Source: Planotetraspora silvatica
Lineage (GTDB): Bacteria > Actinomycetota > Actinomycetes > Streptosporangiales > Streptosporangiaceae
Assembly: GCF_016863315.1 (NCBI RefSeq)
Contig: NZ_BOOQ01000013.1
Coordinates: 62,001-126,000 of the forward strand
Reading direction: 5' to 3'
DNA length: 64,000 bases
Below the pieces are notes generated by a model. It was not told the DNA's origin. It saw nothing but the letters and a program-made list of their open reading frames with translations, and made no database searches. The position numbers and the translations under genes were made by a program. Each line of letters begins with the position of its first letter. The first letter of the stretch is position 1. Of this stretch, positions 28,872-37,285 are shown one piece after another.

Positions 28872-29564
28872 ATGTCACGACCGGTCATCGGCATCACGTG
28901 CTACGTGGAGCCCGCCAGGTTCACGGTCTGGGACATGCCCACCGCGCTGCTGCCGTACATGTACGTCGAACACGTCGCACGGGCCGGCGGGCAACCGGTG
29001 ATCATCCCGCCCGCGGGTGATCCCGCCGAACTGGCCGGCCGGCTCGACGGCCTGATCATCGCGGGCGGCGGCGACATCGATCCCGCCCGGTACGGCTCTC
29101 ACCCGCACGAACAGACCGGATACGTACGGAAATTTCGTGATGAGGCGGAGTTCGGGCTGATGCGTGCTGCTCTGGACTCCGGCCTGCCGTTCCTCGGCAT
29201 CTGCCGAGGGCTCCAGGTCCTCAACGTGGCCTTGGGCGGCTCGCTCCACCAGCACCTTCCCGACGTGGTCGGCCACACCGACCACTCGCCCGCCCCGGGG
29301 ACCTTCGGCCGGGTCCCGGTACGGCTCTCGCCGACGCTGGCCAAGATCTACCAGGACGACCACCTGACCCCGGCGCACTACCACCACCAGGCGGTCGATC
29401 GGCTGGCGGACGACCTGGAGATCACCGGCAGATCAGAGGACGGCACGATCGAGGCCGTCGAACTGGCCGGCCACCCGTTCGCGCTCGCCGTCCAGTGGCA
29501 CCCCGAGGCCGACGAGGACGGTCCCCTCTTCGACGCCCTCGTGTCCGCGGCCGGGCGCGACTGA
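28872..29564 (+). CDS. Gamma-glutamyl amide hydrolase, PuuD-like class-I amidotransferase
   Basis: A 230-residue peptidase C26 / class-I glutamine amidotransferase-like hydrolase. The Cys nucleophile lies in FLGICRGLQVLNVALGG and the His in AVQWHPEADED, with the catalytic Glu two residues on. An LIIAGGGDIDPARYG motif is typical of PuuD. It would release glutamate from the gamma-glutamylated product, closing the cycle opened by the ligase at 25341. ATG 28872 follows GAGGTGG; an in-frame GTG two codons earlier is less likely. It lies 39 bp after the SDR gene. Confidence 0.9.
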   Translation: MSRPVIGITCYVEPARFTVWDMPTALLPYMYVEHVARAGGQPVIIPPAGDPAELAGRLDGLIIAGGGDIDPARYGSHPHEQTGYVRKFRDEAEFGLMRAALDSGLPFLGICRGLQVLNVALGGSLHQHLPDVVGHTDHSPAPGTFGRVPVRLSPTLAKIYQDDHLTPAHYHHQAVDRLADDLEITGRSEDGTIEAVELAGHPFALAVQWHPEADEDGPLFDALVSAAGRD

Positions 29565-29698
29565 CCGAGCCGCCGGCGCGGTTGACCGGGCCGCCGACGC
29601 GGTGTCCGCCGGGCAGGCTCCAGGCGCAGGGTCCGGACAGTTGAACCCGCATGTCAGCTGGGGAGGCGTCGACCGCGGTCTCGACCGGCCCGATCGAC

Positions 29699-30556
29699 TC
29701 AGGCGAAGAGTTCGTCCGCGGAGCTCACGGTGACCGCCCGGCGGATCCAGGTCTCCAGCATGTTCAGGTCGTCGCAGCGGGTGATCCGGTCGCGCGTGTC
29801 GGAGGAGATCTCCAGGCCACGCGTCTCGAGCACAGCCAAGATCGCCGCTCCTTCGCCCTCCGCCCGGCCTTCCTGACGGCCTTGATCGACCCAGTGCGAC
29901 AGGTACTGACTGGCGATGTGCTCGTAATCGTGGCTGGTCGTGGTCACGATCTCCTCCAGGTGCTTGCGTGCCACGCTCGGTAGCACGGCGAACACGTAGT
30001 TCAAATATAGCTTGGCCCGGTCCTCGTCCAGGGTGTCCAGCGCGGCGAGCATGGCCTGCAACGCCGGTCCGATCTCGGGCCGTTCGGCATGTGCGGTGGC
30101 CGACAGGACCGCCAACTCCGGACAGGCACGCGCCCGCTCCGGATCGGTGATCAGCGGAATACGGCCCGGGTGGACGGCCAGTGGGGTGACAGTGCCGCTG
30201 GGACCCAGCGCGATGGCCTGCTCGCACCAGCGGGCGACCGCCGCGTCCGGACAGAGGACCATCAGGGCGGTCGGGCACTCCAGCCGGGCCCTCAGTGCCG
30301 CGGCGTACACCGGCCAGCTGAACCTCTTGCGCGAGTCATGACGGTTCTGGACCTCCACGATCAGGGCCAGCTGAGCTCCCCCTGCCGCGTCGCGCAACAC
30401 CACGACCGAGTCGGCGCGGAACTCCACCGGGGCCAACTGGGCGAAGTCGACCGACTCCACCGCAGCGGTGGCGAAGGGGGGTGGTTGGACGCCGACGGCG
30501 TCCCGCAGTAGCTCTACCGCGGTCATCGGGTCGTTGTGGATGAGCTCGATAGGCAT
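29699..30556 (-). CDS. PD-(D/E)XK nuclease-like protein (Rpn/transposase-nuclease type)
   Basis: About 285 residues. The N-terminal half has a PD-(D/E)XK-type core: Asp in FRADSVVVL, then LALIVEVQNRHD (ExQ) about 17 residues later. The C-terminal part is helical and ends in the arrangement EGRAEGEGAAILAVLETRGLEIS...LETWIRRA, found in many lineage-expanded actinobacterial and cyanobacterial proteins related to Rpn recombination-promoting nucleases. No other transposition gene is adjacent. ATG 30556 gives the common start MPIELIHNDP; upstream residues of the open frame look non-coding. Its cellular role is unknown. Confidence 0.75.
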   Translation of the reverse strand: MPIELIHNDPMTAVELLRDAVGVQPPPFATAAVESVDFAQLAPVEFRADSVVVLRDAAGGAQLALIVEVQNRHDSRKRFSWPVYAAALRARLECPTALMVLCPDAAVARWCEQAIALGPSGTVTPLAVHPGRIPLITDPERARACPELAVLSATAHAERPEIGPALQAMLAALDTLDEDRAKLYLNYVFAVLPSVARKHLEEIVTTTSHDYEHIASQYLSHWVDQGRQEGRAEGEGAAILAVLETRGLEISSDTRDRITRCDDLNMLETWIRRAVTVSSADELFA

Positions 30557-30704
30557 CTCATGGTCGATCCCTGGCACAGAGCGGATACTATTTGCGGTCA
30601 ATCGATTACGCAAAGTTACGACCAATAACTCCGCACGGGGCAAGCCAGATCCGACCGGAATCATCCTTGGGCGAGGATCGGCAGCCCACGCCAGGCGGCG
30701 GGAG

Positions 30705-31004
30705 TCACCCGCTTCTTTCCGGTACGGCGATGCCCTCCTCGGTGCTGACGACCTCGTCGATCAGAGCGAAGAACGCTGCGATGCCGGGGAGGTTTCCACC
30801 CTTGGCGCGGGAGGCGGCGAAATCCTCCGGCGAACGCCAGTAGACGATGTCCAGCCATTCGCCCGCGGGCAGGCGGATCAGTTCGGCATCGAGGAAGCCC
30901 GCGCGGTCGGCCTGGAAGTCGCGCAACATCGCGGGCCGGGCGGCGATCAACTCCTCGGCGCGCTCCGGCGCCACACGGAAACGGGTCAGCTCGACGGTCA
31001 CCAT
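30705..31004 (-). CDS. Antibiotic biosynthesis monooxygenase (ABM) domain protein
   Basis: A 99-residue ferredoxin-like ABM protein (MVTVELTRFRVAPERAEEL, WLDIVYWRSPEDFAAS). ABM proteins form dimers and include quinol monooxygenases and haem-degrading enzymes; small stand-alone members often have no known substrate. ATG 31004 follows GGGGGG at 4 nt and matches the family start, whereas the open frame extends to 31076. It is a single gene between the Rpn-like gene and the glycine riboswitch. Confidence 0.82.
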   Translation of the reverse strand: MVTVELTRFRVAPERAEELIAARPAMLRDFQADRAGFLDAELIRLPAGEWLDIVYWRSPEDFAASRAKGGNLPGIAAFFALIDEVVSTEEGIAVPERSG

Positions 31005-31164
31005 TGGTCCCCCCTTACGACTGATCCGGGCAACGTGGCACGGCAGGCCCCTCGGCCCTCGACCGCCCACCAGCACGGGCGACCGGCCGAGGCCGCAAAA
31101 GGTGCCCAGCGGGCGTTACCACGACCAGTCCCCACCCACTAGGCTGGCGGAACACCATTGATCC

Positions 31165-31352
31165 CGCGCGGGAGAGTGTCCTGGCATCCTGTCAGGGCCC
31201 CTGAAGGAGCAAGCCCTCCCCGCGAACCTCTCAAGGCAAAGGACCGTGCGGGCCAGGTGTCCTCTGGAAAGCAGGCCTGCTGGCCTCGCCGAAGGTGAAA
31301 GTCCGGCAAAGGACGGGCGAAGCTCTCAGGCACCGATGACAGAGGGGGAGGA
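31165..31352 (+). ncRNA. Tandem glycine riboswitch
   Basis: Two aptamer-like modules lie before gcvT. The first begins GCGCGGGAGAGTGTC and continues to AACCTCTCAAGGCAAAGGACCG. The second includes TCGCCGAAGGTGAAAGTCC and ends GCTCTCAGGCACCGATGACAG. The GGGAGAG / CTCTCAGGCA-type core and the GCCGAAGG element are those of the glycine riboswitch family, which binds two glycines and in Gram-positive bacteria usually turns on glycine-cleavage genes. It ends about 45 nt before the gcvT start. The second aptamer's boundaries are approximate. Confidence 0.9.
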
Positions 31353-31396
31353 TGCCCAATAGTCCGACGCAGCATCCGTCCTCCTGAGGTGCATTC

Positions 31397-32512
31397 ATGT
31401 CCCGGTCCACTCCGTTGCGCGAGGTCCACGAGGCCCTCGGCGCCACCCTGACGGACTTCGCGGGCTGGCTCATGCCCCTGCGCTACGGCAGCGAGTCGGT
31501 CGAGCACAACGCGGTCCGGACGGCGGCCGGGCTCTTCGACCTGTCCCACATGGGAGAAATCTTCGTCACCGGGCCGCAGGCGGGAGAGGCGCTCGACTAC
31601 GCCCTCGTCGGCTGGCTGAGCGCGCTCGACGTCGGACGCGCCCGCTACACCATGATCGTGAACGGGGACGGCCGCGTCCTCGACGATCTCATCGTCTACC
31701 GGCTGGCGCCCGAGGAGTTCCTCGTCGTCGCCAACGCCTCCAACTACTCGATGGTCGCGCGCGAGCTGACCGCGCGTGCCGAGCCGTACGACGCGCGGGT
31801 GGATGACCGGTCCGGCTCCTACGCGCTGGTCGCGGTGCAGGGGCCGAAGAGCACCGAGATCCTGCGCACGCTCACCGACGCCGACCTCGAAGGTCTCAAG
31901 TACTACGCCGGCCTCCCCGCCACGGTCGCCGGGTTCGAGGCCCTCATCGCGCGCACGGGCTACACCGGCGAGGACGGGTTCGAACTGTTCGTCCGCAACG
32001 AGGACGCCGCGCCGCTGTGGAACGCGCTGACGGAGGCCGGTGAGGGCCTGGGGCTCATACCCGCGGGCCTGTCCGCCCGTGACACGCTCCGCCTCGAGGC
32101 GGGCATGCCGTTGTACGGCAACGAGCTGACCGCGGACCTCACACCGTTCGACGCCGGGCTCGGCCGGGTGGTGCGCCTGGACAAGCCAGGCGACTTCGTC
32201 GGGCGCGCGGCCCTCACCGAACGGGCCGCCCTCGCGGATCAGGAGGCCGGGCCGGACGGCACGGCCCGGCGCCTCGTCGGGCTCGTCGCGCGCGGCCGCA
32301 GGGTCCCGCGGCACGGCTATCCCGTCACCCGGGACGGCGTGGTCGTGGGCGAGGTGACCAGTGGCGCGCCTTCGCAGTCGCTGGGAAAGCCGATCGCCAT
32401 GGCGTACGTCTCGCCGAGCGCCGTGGAAGCGGGCGGCCTGGCCGTGGACATTCGTGGCAGCCATGAACCGGTCGACGTCGTTGACCTGCCTTTTTACAGG
32501 AGGAGCAAGTGA
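31397..32512 (+). CDS. gcvT: Glycine cleavage system T protein (aminomethyltransferase)
   Basis: A 371-residue GcvT. It begins [20 protein letters not shown] with a folate-binding fold, contains [24 protein letters not shown] and [21 protein letters not shown], and ends with the barrel domain ([21 protein letters not shown]). It transfers the methylene group from lipoylated GcvH to tetrahydrofolate, releasing ammonia. GAGGTG precedes the ATG. It is directly behind the glycine riboswitch and overlaps gcvH by 4 bp. gcvP is not in the window. Confidence 0.97.
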   Translation: MSRSTPLREVHEALGATLTDFAGWLMPLRYGSESVEHNAVRTAAGLFDLSHMGEIFVTGPQAGEALDYALVGWLSALDVGRARYTMIVNGDGRVLDDLIVYRLAPEEFLVVANASNYSMVARELTARAEPYDARVDDRSGSYALVAVQGPKSTEILRTLTDADLEGLKYYAGLPATVAGFEALIARTGYTGEDGFELFVRNEDAAPLWNALTEAGEGLGLIPAGLSARDTLRLEAGMPLYGNELTADLTPFDAGLGRVVRLDKPGDFVGRAALTERAALADQEAGPDGTARRLVGLVARGRRVPRHGYPVTRDGVVVGEVTSGAPSQSLGKPIAMAYVSPSAVEAGGLAVDIRGSHEPVDVVDLPFYRRSK

Positions 32513-32898
32513 GCAGCATTCCCGAGGACCTCAGCTACACCAAGGAGCACGAGTGGGTCGCCGGGCTCGATGACGGCCGCACCGTCACCGTCGGCGTCAC
32601 CGCCTACGCCGCCGAGCAGCTCGGCGACGTGGTCTACGTGCAGGTGCCCGAGGTCGGCGCCGCGGTCACGGCCGGAGACGCCGTGGGCGAGGTCGAGTCG
32701 ACCAAGTCGGTCAGCGACATCTTCGCGCCGGTCACCGGCGAGATCGTGGAGGTCAACGCGGCCGTCGTCGACGATCCCTCGCTGGTCAACTCCGACCCGT
32801 ACGGCGAGGGCTGGCTGTTCCGTGTGCAGATCGGCGAGGAGCCGGAGGACCTGCTGACCTCCGGCGAGTACACCTCGCTGACCTCCGCCGAGGCCTGA
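32509..32898 (+). CDS. gcvH: Glycine cleavage system H protein
   Basis: A 129-residue lipoyl-carrier protein. The lipoylated lysine is Lys66 in [13 protein letters not shown]. The family start ([15 protein letters not shown]) and the C-terminal [16 protein letters not shown] are intact. It shuttles the aminomethyl group between GcvP, GcvT and lipoamide dehydrogenase. The GTG start overlaps the gcvT stop (GTGA). Confidence 0.97.
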   Translation: MSSIPEDLSYTKEHEWVAGLDDGRTVTVGVTAYAAEQLGDVVYVQVPEVGAAVTAGDAVGEVESTKSVSDIFAPVTGEIVEVNAAVVDDPSLVNSDPYGEGWLFRVQIGEEPEDLLTSGEYTSLTSAEA

Positions 32899-32908
32899 CA
32901 GCCCTTCA

Positions 32909-32957
32909 GGACACCGACCTTCTCTCGGGACACCGACCTTCTCTCAAGGACACCGAC
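32909..32957 (+). repeat. Short direct repeats before sdaA
   Basis: GGACACCGACCTTCTCTC occurs at 32909-32926 and 32928-32945, and a partial third copy (GGACACCGAC) at 32948-32957, directly before the GTG of sdaA. The gcvH-sdaA gap is made almost wholly of this repeat, and no clear Shine-Dalgarno sequence is visible apart from the AAGGA in the third copy. Confidence 0.8.
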
Positions 32958-32958
32958 A

Positions 32959-34329
32959 GTGGCTATCAGCGTGTTCGACCTGTTCAAGGTGGGAATCGGG
33001 CCGTCCAGCTCGCACACGGGCGGCCCGATGGCCGCGGCTCACCGTTTCGCCCGCGGCCTGCACGCGGACGGGCTACTGGAGAAGGTCACCGAGGTCCGGG
33101 TCATCCTCTACGGGTCTCTCGGGCTGACGGGGAAGGGCCACGGCAGCGACAAGGCCGTGCTGCTCGGCCTGTCCGGGGAGAAGCCGGAGCTCGTCGACGT
33201 CGACCGCGTCGACGAGATGCTCGCGGAAATGCGGTCGAGCGGCACGGTCCGGCTCTTCGGCTCACAGGAAGTGCCGTTCGTGGTGGGCGACCACCTGGTG
33301 TTCGAGCGGAAGCTCTCGCTCCCCCACCACCCGAACGGCATGCGCTTCACGGCCTTCTCCGAAGGCACCCTCGTGCGGGAGAAGGTCTACTACTCGGTCG
33401 GCGGCGGCTTCGTCGTGGACGAGAACGCCACCGGCGCCGATCGGATCAAACCCGACGACACGGTGCTGCCGTATCCGTTCACGACGGCCGCGCAACTGCT
33501 CGCCCACTGCGCGGACACCGGCCTGTCCATCTCCGGACTGATGCTGGAGAACGAGAAGGCCTTCGGCCGTACGCCGGAGGAGGTCCGCGCGCAACTGCTG
33601 CACCTGTGGTCGGTCATGGTCGAGTGCGTACGGCGGGGCACCCACAACGAGGGCGTCCTGCCGGGCGGGCTGAAGGTCAAGCGCCGGGCGAACCAGCTCC
33701 ACCGCCGGCTCCAGAGCGAGACCGACGCCGACCCTCTGCGCGCCATGGACTGGGTGACGTTGTTCGCCCTCGCCGTCAACGAGGAGAACGCGGCGGGCGG
33801 CCGCATCGTCACGGCTCCCACGAACGGCGCGGCGGGGATCATCCCCGCGGTCCTGTCGTACTACACCAGGTTCATCCCCGGCGCGGCCGACGACGGGGTG
33901 GTCCGGTTCCTGCTGACCGCCGGAGCCATGGGCGTGCTGTTCAAGGAGAACGCCTCGATCTCCGGCGCGGAGGTCGGCTGCCAGGGAGAGGTCGGCTCGG
34001 CCTGCTCGATGGCCGCGGCGGGGCTCACCGAGGTGCTGGGCGGTACTCCCGAGCAGGTGGAGAACGCGGCCGAGATCGGCATCGAGCACAACCTGGGGCT
34101 GACCTGCGACCCGATCGGCGGCCTCGTCCAGATCCCCTGCATCGAGCGCAACGCGGTCGCCTCGATCAAGGCGATCGCCGCGGCCAGGATCGCGCTGCGC
34201 GGGGACGGCCGTCACTTCGTGGCCCTGGACAAGGCCATCAAGACCATGCGGGACACCGGCAGGGACATGCTCGACAAGTACAAGGAGACGTCCCGCGGCG
34301 GCCTGGCCGTCAACGTCATCGAGTGCTGA
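32959..34329 (+). CDS. sdaA: L-serine ammonia-lyase (iron-sulfur type)
   Basis: A 456-residue single-chain L-serine dehydratase. The beta domain begins [22 protein letters not shown]. The alpha domain contains [15 protein letters not shown], the Fe-S cysteines ([16 protein letters not shown] and [18 protein letters not shown]) and the terminal [12 protein letters not shown], whose C-terminal Cys inserts into the cluster as a fourth ligand in this family. It deaminates serine to pyruvate. Its place 60 bp behind gcvH, under one glycine riboswitch, suggests glycine is drained through serine to pyruvate. Confidence 0.96.
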   Translation: MAISVFDLFKVGIGPSSSHTGGPMAAAHRFARGLHADGLLEKVTEVRVILYGSLGLTGKGHGSDKAVLLGLSGEKPELVDVDRVDEMLAEMRSSGTVRLFGSQEVPFVVGDHLVFERKLSLPHHPNGMRFTAFSEGTLVREKVYYSVGGGFVVDENATGADRIKPDDTVLPYPFTTAAQLLAHCADTGLSISGLMLENEKAFGRTPEEVRAQLLHLWSVMVECVRRGTHNEGVLPGGLKVKRRANQLHRRLQSETDADPLRAMDWVTLFALAVNEENAAGGRIVTAPTNGAAGIIPAVLSYYTRFIPGAADDGVVRFLLTAGAMGVLFKENASISGAEVGCQGEVGSACSMAAAGLTEVLGGTPEQVENAAEIGIEHNLGLTCDPIGGLVQIPCIERNAVASIKAIAAARIALRGDGRHFVALDKAIKTMRDTGRDMLDKYKETSRGGLAVNVIEC

Positions 34330-34334
34330 TCCGG

Positions 34335-34811
34335 TCAGCGCCGGCGGACGTGCAGCCTGACCAGCGTGGGGATCTCCTCACGGTCGACCGCGCCGCGCAC
34401 GCGTGAGATCGCCTGCCCGTCGAGACGGCCGATCACCTCGTGCACGTCGGCGCGGGGCAGAAGGGACACCAGGACGCGCATCCGCTTGTCGCGGACCAGC
34501 CTGACCTGGATCCTGCCGATGCCCTCGATGCCCTTCATCGCGACGCCCAGCATCGCCGTCCCCGATCCCGTACGGCTCCCGCAGCGCCCCCAGCCGAGGG
34601 CGACCGCCAGCCAGCGCGTGACGAGAAGGGCGATCAGTATGGCGGCCGCCGCGGCCGGCGGCCGCGCCCAGGCGTTCCGCACGAAGAACGACAGGTCGAT
34701 GATCCGTACACCGAGGTGATCGGCCCGGGCGGCCAGCACGCCGACGCCGGCGATCGCCATGACCAGCCCGACGATCCCGAGCCCGACCCGGTTCCCCATG
34801 TGCGCGCGCAT
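34335..34811 (-). CDS. Alkaline-shock membrane anchor-like protein (AmaP-like)
   Basis: About 158 residues with two membrane helices (VGLGIVGLVMAIAGVGVLA; AAAAAILIALLVTRWLAVALGW) and a C-terminal cytosolic domain (IQVRLVRDKRMRVLVSLLPRADVHEVI). This plan matches actinobacterial AmaP-like proteins encoded beside Asp23/Gls24 family genes. ATG 34811 follows GGAGGAGGG and lies 2 bp after the DUF6286 stop. It converges with sdaA, with only 5 bp between stops. No Asp23 gene accompanies it here. Confidence 0.7.
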   Translation of the reverse strand: MRAHMGNRVGLGIVGLVMAIAGVGVLAARADHLGVRIIDLSFFVRNAWARPPAAAAAILIALLVTRWLAVALGWGRCGSRTGSGTAMLGVAMKGIEGIGRIQVRLVRDKRMRVLVSLLPRADVHEVIGRLDGQAISRVRGAVDREEIPTLVRLHVRRR

Positions 34812-34813
34812 CC

Positions 34814-35413
34814 TCAGACCCTCCTCCTGCGCAACCGGACGACGACCTCGTGACGGCACTGCGCACCGAGGCCGGAAAGCTGGTCGCCCACGGCCGCACC
34901 GACCTCGCGGAGTAGTTCACCCGTGCCCTTGGCCTCGGTCACCACCACGACCTCGATCTGGCCGCGCAACATCCGCACCCGGGCCCGCCGGACGCCTTCG
35001 ACCGTCTGCGCCGCGACCGCGAGCGTCCTGCTCAGGCCCGCGCGGGTCAGTCCCATCACGAGGAGCGGGTCCTCGCATTCCAGGGGCACCAGCCGGGGCC
35101 GCCCGGGCAGCACGGCGAGAGCCACCAGGCCCGCACCGCAAACGATCATCATCGCGGCGGTTCCGGGAACGGCGGGGTCCCCGAAGGTCGTCGACATCAG
35201 GCGATGGAGCGGCGGCCACAGGACGGGCGAGCCGAAGATCGTCGCGATGATCTCGACGGCCAGGGCCCACGCGCCGACGGAGAGCACCGCGGCCACCACG
35301 ATTCCCGCAGGCGTACGGCCCGGCCGCAGAGCGCGGATGGCGTTGCGACGTACGGCACGCCGGCTGTCGCCCTTCGCCGATGCGCCCGCGAAGATCTCCT
35401 GCACGACGCTCAT
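34814..35413 (-). CDS. DUF6286-type membrane protein
   Basis: About 199 residues: a basic N-terminus (SRRAVRRNAIRALRPGRTPAG), two membrane helices (IVVAAVLSVGAWALAVEIIATIFG; GTAAMMIVCGAGLVALAVL), then a cytosolic alpha/beta domain (LSRTLAVAAQTVEGVRRARVRMLRGQIEVVVVTEAKG). This fits DUF6286 proteins of Asp23/AmaP operons. ATG 35413 has GAGGTGA upstream. It is first in a two-gene operon with the AmaP-like gene. The function is likely envelope-related, which is inferred from family context. Confidence 0.7.
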   Translation of the reverse strand: MSVVQEIFAGASAKGDSRRAVRRNAIRALRPGRTPAGIVVAAVLSVGAWALAVEIIATIFGSPVLWPPLHRLMSTTFGDPAVPGTAAMMIVCGAGLVALAVLPGRPRLVPLECEDPLLVMGLTRAGLSRTLAVAAQTVEGVRRARVRMLRGQIEVVVVTEAKGTGELLREVGAAVGDQLSGLGAQCRHEVVVRLRRRRV

Positions 35414-35567
35414 CAACCGCTCACCTCTGACCAGCACAGCATCGAATCCGATCTGTAGTCACCTGTTCAGGGGTACACGGCGGGAGGCGGTCGCGAGCCG
35501 ATCACCCGCCATCTTGCGCGATCATGGCCGGGCGGCTCCGGAGATTTTGCCGCGGCCCCCGTTAACG

Positions 35568-35580
35568 TGAGTAGCACTCA
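35568..35580. promoter_or_regulatory. Small palindrome before the PLP enzyme gene
   Basis: TGAGT-AGC-ACTCA lies 35 bp before the ATG of the gene at 35615. A possible -10 (TAGGCT, about 8 bp before the ATG) and the lack of a Shine-Dalgarno sequence suggest a leaderless transcript, which would place this palindrome near the -35 region. The regulator is unknown. Confidence 0.35.
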
Positions 35581-35614
35581 TTTAATTTGTGCGCATTCGT
35601 ACTAGGCTGCGGGC

Positions 35615-36790
35615 ATGGACGACCGACAGCGTCTCGACCAGGCCACGGCCGGGTTGCACCCCCCCTTCGCGGTGGTCGACCTCGATGCGCTGCGGTCCAA
35701 CAGCGCCGACATGGTCCGCCGGGCGAACGGCAAGCCGATCCGCGTCGCCAGCAAGTCGATCCGGAGCCGGGCGGTCCTCGAACGCGTTCTCGCCATGGAC
35801 GGCTTCGCCGGGATCATGGCGTTCACGCTTCCCGAGGCGCTCTGGCTCGTGTCATGCGGTCTGCGTGACGTGCTCGTGGCGTACCCGTCCGTGGACACCG
35901 ACGCTCTCCGCACACTCGGGTCCGACCGCCGCGCCGCCGACGAGATCACGGTGATGGCCGACTCGCCGGGCCACCTGAATCTGATCGAAAGCCTCCAGCT
36001 TCCTCACCAGGTCCGGATATGTCTTGATATGGACGCGGCGTTTGTGGCGTTCGGCGGGAAGTTGCGCGTGGGGGCCTTGCGCTCCCCCGTCCGCGAGCCC
36101 GACCAGGCGGCCCGGATCGCCGAGGACATCGCCGGCCGCCCCGGAATGCGCCTGGTGGGACTCATGTCGTACGAGGCGCAGATCGCCGGCGTGGGCGACA
36201 GGGTCCCCGGCGCGTACGGGCGGGTCGTCCGGTGGATGCAGGCCAGATCCCGCCAGGAACTCGCCGTACGGCGCGGGCGGGTCGTGCAGGCCGTACGGCA
36301 GGCCGCCGACCTGGAGTTCGTCAACGGCGGAGGCACCGGCAGCATCGAGCGGACGGCGGCGGAACACGCGATCACCGAGGTCGCGGCCGGCTCGGGCTTC
36401 TTCCATCCACGGCTGTTCGACTTCTACCGGAGCTTCAGCGGGCGGCCCGCGGCGCTGTTCGCCCTGCCCGTGGTGCGCAAGCCGTCCCCCGGTGTCGTGA
36501 CGGTACTGGGCGGTGGGTATCCGGCCTCAGGTCCTTCAGGAGCCAGCCGGCTGCCCTACCCCCACCTGCCGGCGGGGCTGCAGTACGACTCCAACGAGGG
36601 GGCGGGCGAGGTCCAGACCCCATTGGTCGGAGCCGCGGCCCATGACCTGCGGATCGGCGACCGCGTCTGGTTCCGGCACGCCAAGGCCGGCGAGTTGTGC
36701 GAGCGCTTCGCCAGCCTGCATCTGATCGAGGGCGACCGGATAGTCGAGGAAGTCCCCACCTACCGAGGAGAAGGCCAAACCTTCCTCTGA
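35615..36790 (+). CDS. Alanine racemase-fold PLP enzyme (D-threonine aldolase/D-serine dehydratase-like)
   Basis: A 391-residue protein with an alanine racemase-type barrel. The PLP lysine is in IRVASKSIRS after PPFAVVDLDALRSN. A GGGTGS phosphate-binding loop lies near residue 240, and the C-terminal domain has GDRVWFRHAKAGELCERF, where His and Cys could bind the metal used by D-threonine aldolases and D-serine dehydratases. The substrate is probably a D-beta-hydroxy amino acid, but the family also holds less defined amino acid deaminases. It is monocistronic, followed by the large repeat array. Confidence 0.85.
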   Translation: MDDRQRLDQATAGLHPPFAVVDLDALRSNSADMVRRANGKPIRVASKSIRSRAVLERVLAMDGFAGIMAFTLPEALWLVSCGLRDVLVAYPSVDTDALRTLGSDRRAADEITVMADSPGHLNLIESLQLPHQVRICLDMDAAFVAFGGKLRVGALRSPVREPDQAARIAEDIAGRPGMRLVGLMSYEAQIAGVGDRVPGAYGRVVRWMQARSRQELAVRRGRVVQAVRQAADLEFVNGGGTGSIERTAAEHAITEVAAGSGFFHPRLFDFYRSFSGRPAALFALPVVRKPSPGVVTVLGGGYPASGPSGASRLPYPHLPAGLQYDSNEGAGEVQTPLVGAAAHDLRIGDRVWFRHAKAGELCERFASLHLIEGDRIVEEVPTYRGEGQTFL

Positions 36791-36810
36791 CCCCCTCCCG
36801 CCCTTTCCCG

Positions 36811-37198
36811 CGTGATCATGCACAGGTTCGTGAATGGATGGCCTGACCAGCCCAAACCCCGAACGTGATCATGCACAGGTTCGTGGATTACGCCGCCGAC
36901 CTGGCCGTTCTTCATCCGTGATCATGCACGAATTCGAGCGCAGCCCACACGGCCTGCGCCTCTTCAGTGTGTGATCATGCACAGCGGCGGCCCCCGTCAC
37001 ATGGGAAGCCCATCGGCTGACCGACATTGCATGATCACGAGCCACGCTTTCCCAGGTGGGCGGCCATGCAGAAGAACTTGCGCATGATCACGAACTGGAT
37101 CCGCCCAGGTCGGCGGCGCAATCCCCGAATCCGTGCATGATCACGTTCGGGACCCGGGCTGGTCAGGGGTCATCTTCACGAACCTGTGCATGATCACG
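36811..37198. repeat. 53-bp periodic repeat array with inverted halves (array A)
   Basis: Four forward units have TGATCA at 36813, 36866, 36919 and 36972, spaced exactly 53 bp. Four reverse units have TGATCA at 37032, 37085, 37138 and 37191, again exactly 53 bp apart. The two central cores are 60 bp apart. Forward units start TGATCATGCAC, usually followed by AGGTTCG or similar. The outer two units on each side also match in their spacers (for example CTGACCAGCCC and GCGCCGCCGACCTGG), so arms of about 100 bp are true inverted repeats. The array lies between convergent genes and carries no open frame. It has no cas genes nearby and its spacers are related, so it is not a CRISPR. Confidence 0.95.
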
Positions 37199-37243
37199 CC
37201 CAAAACCCCCTGGCGGGACCTTCGTGCCCGGCTTTGAAATCAC

Positions 37244-37280
37244 CGTCGCCCCATTGCTCTGCGAGAGCAATGGGGCGACG
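37244..37280 (-). terminator. Terminator of the DUF3618 gene
   Basis: A perfect 16-bp stem (37244-37259 with 37265-37280) closes a 5-nt loop, 5 bp past the DUF3618 stop on the minus strand. Being nearly symmetrical it could also stop plus-strand transcripts coming through the repeat array. Confidence 0.85.
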
Positions 37281-37285
37281 GGCGG

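Noticed and set aside
31139-32464. A 441-codon minus-strand open frame opposite gcvT
   Set aside because: It is the antisense shadow of gcvT and the riboswitch; composition is Arg/Gly/His-rich without any motif.
36811-37198. Reading the 53-bp array as a CRISPR
   Set aside because: The repeat part (about 18 bp) is short, orientation flips midway, the 35-bp spacers are related to each other (shared GACCTGG and similar elements), and no cas gene is in the window.
36811-37198. The repeats as parS or FtsK-orienting sequences
   Set aside because: parS is TGTTTCACGTGAAACA-like and does not match, and polar single sites do not come in 53-bp phased arrays.
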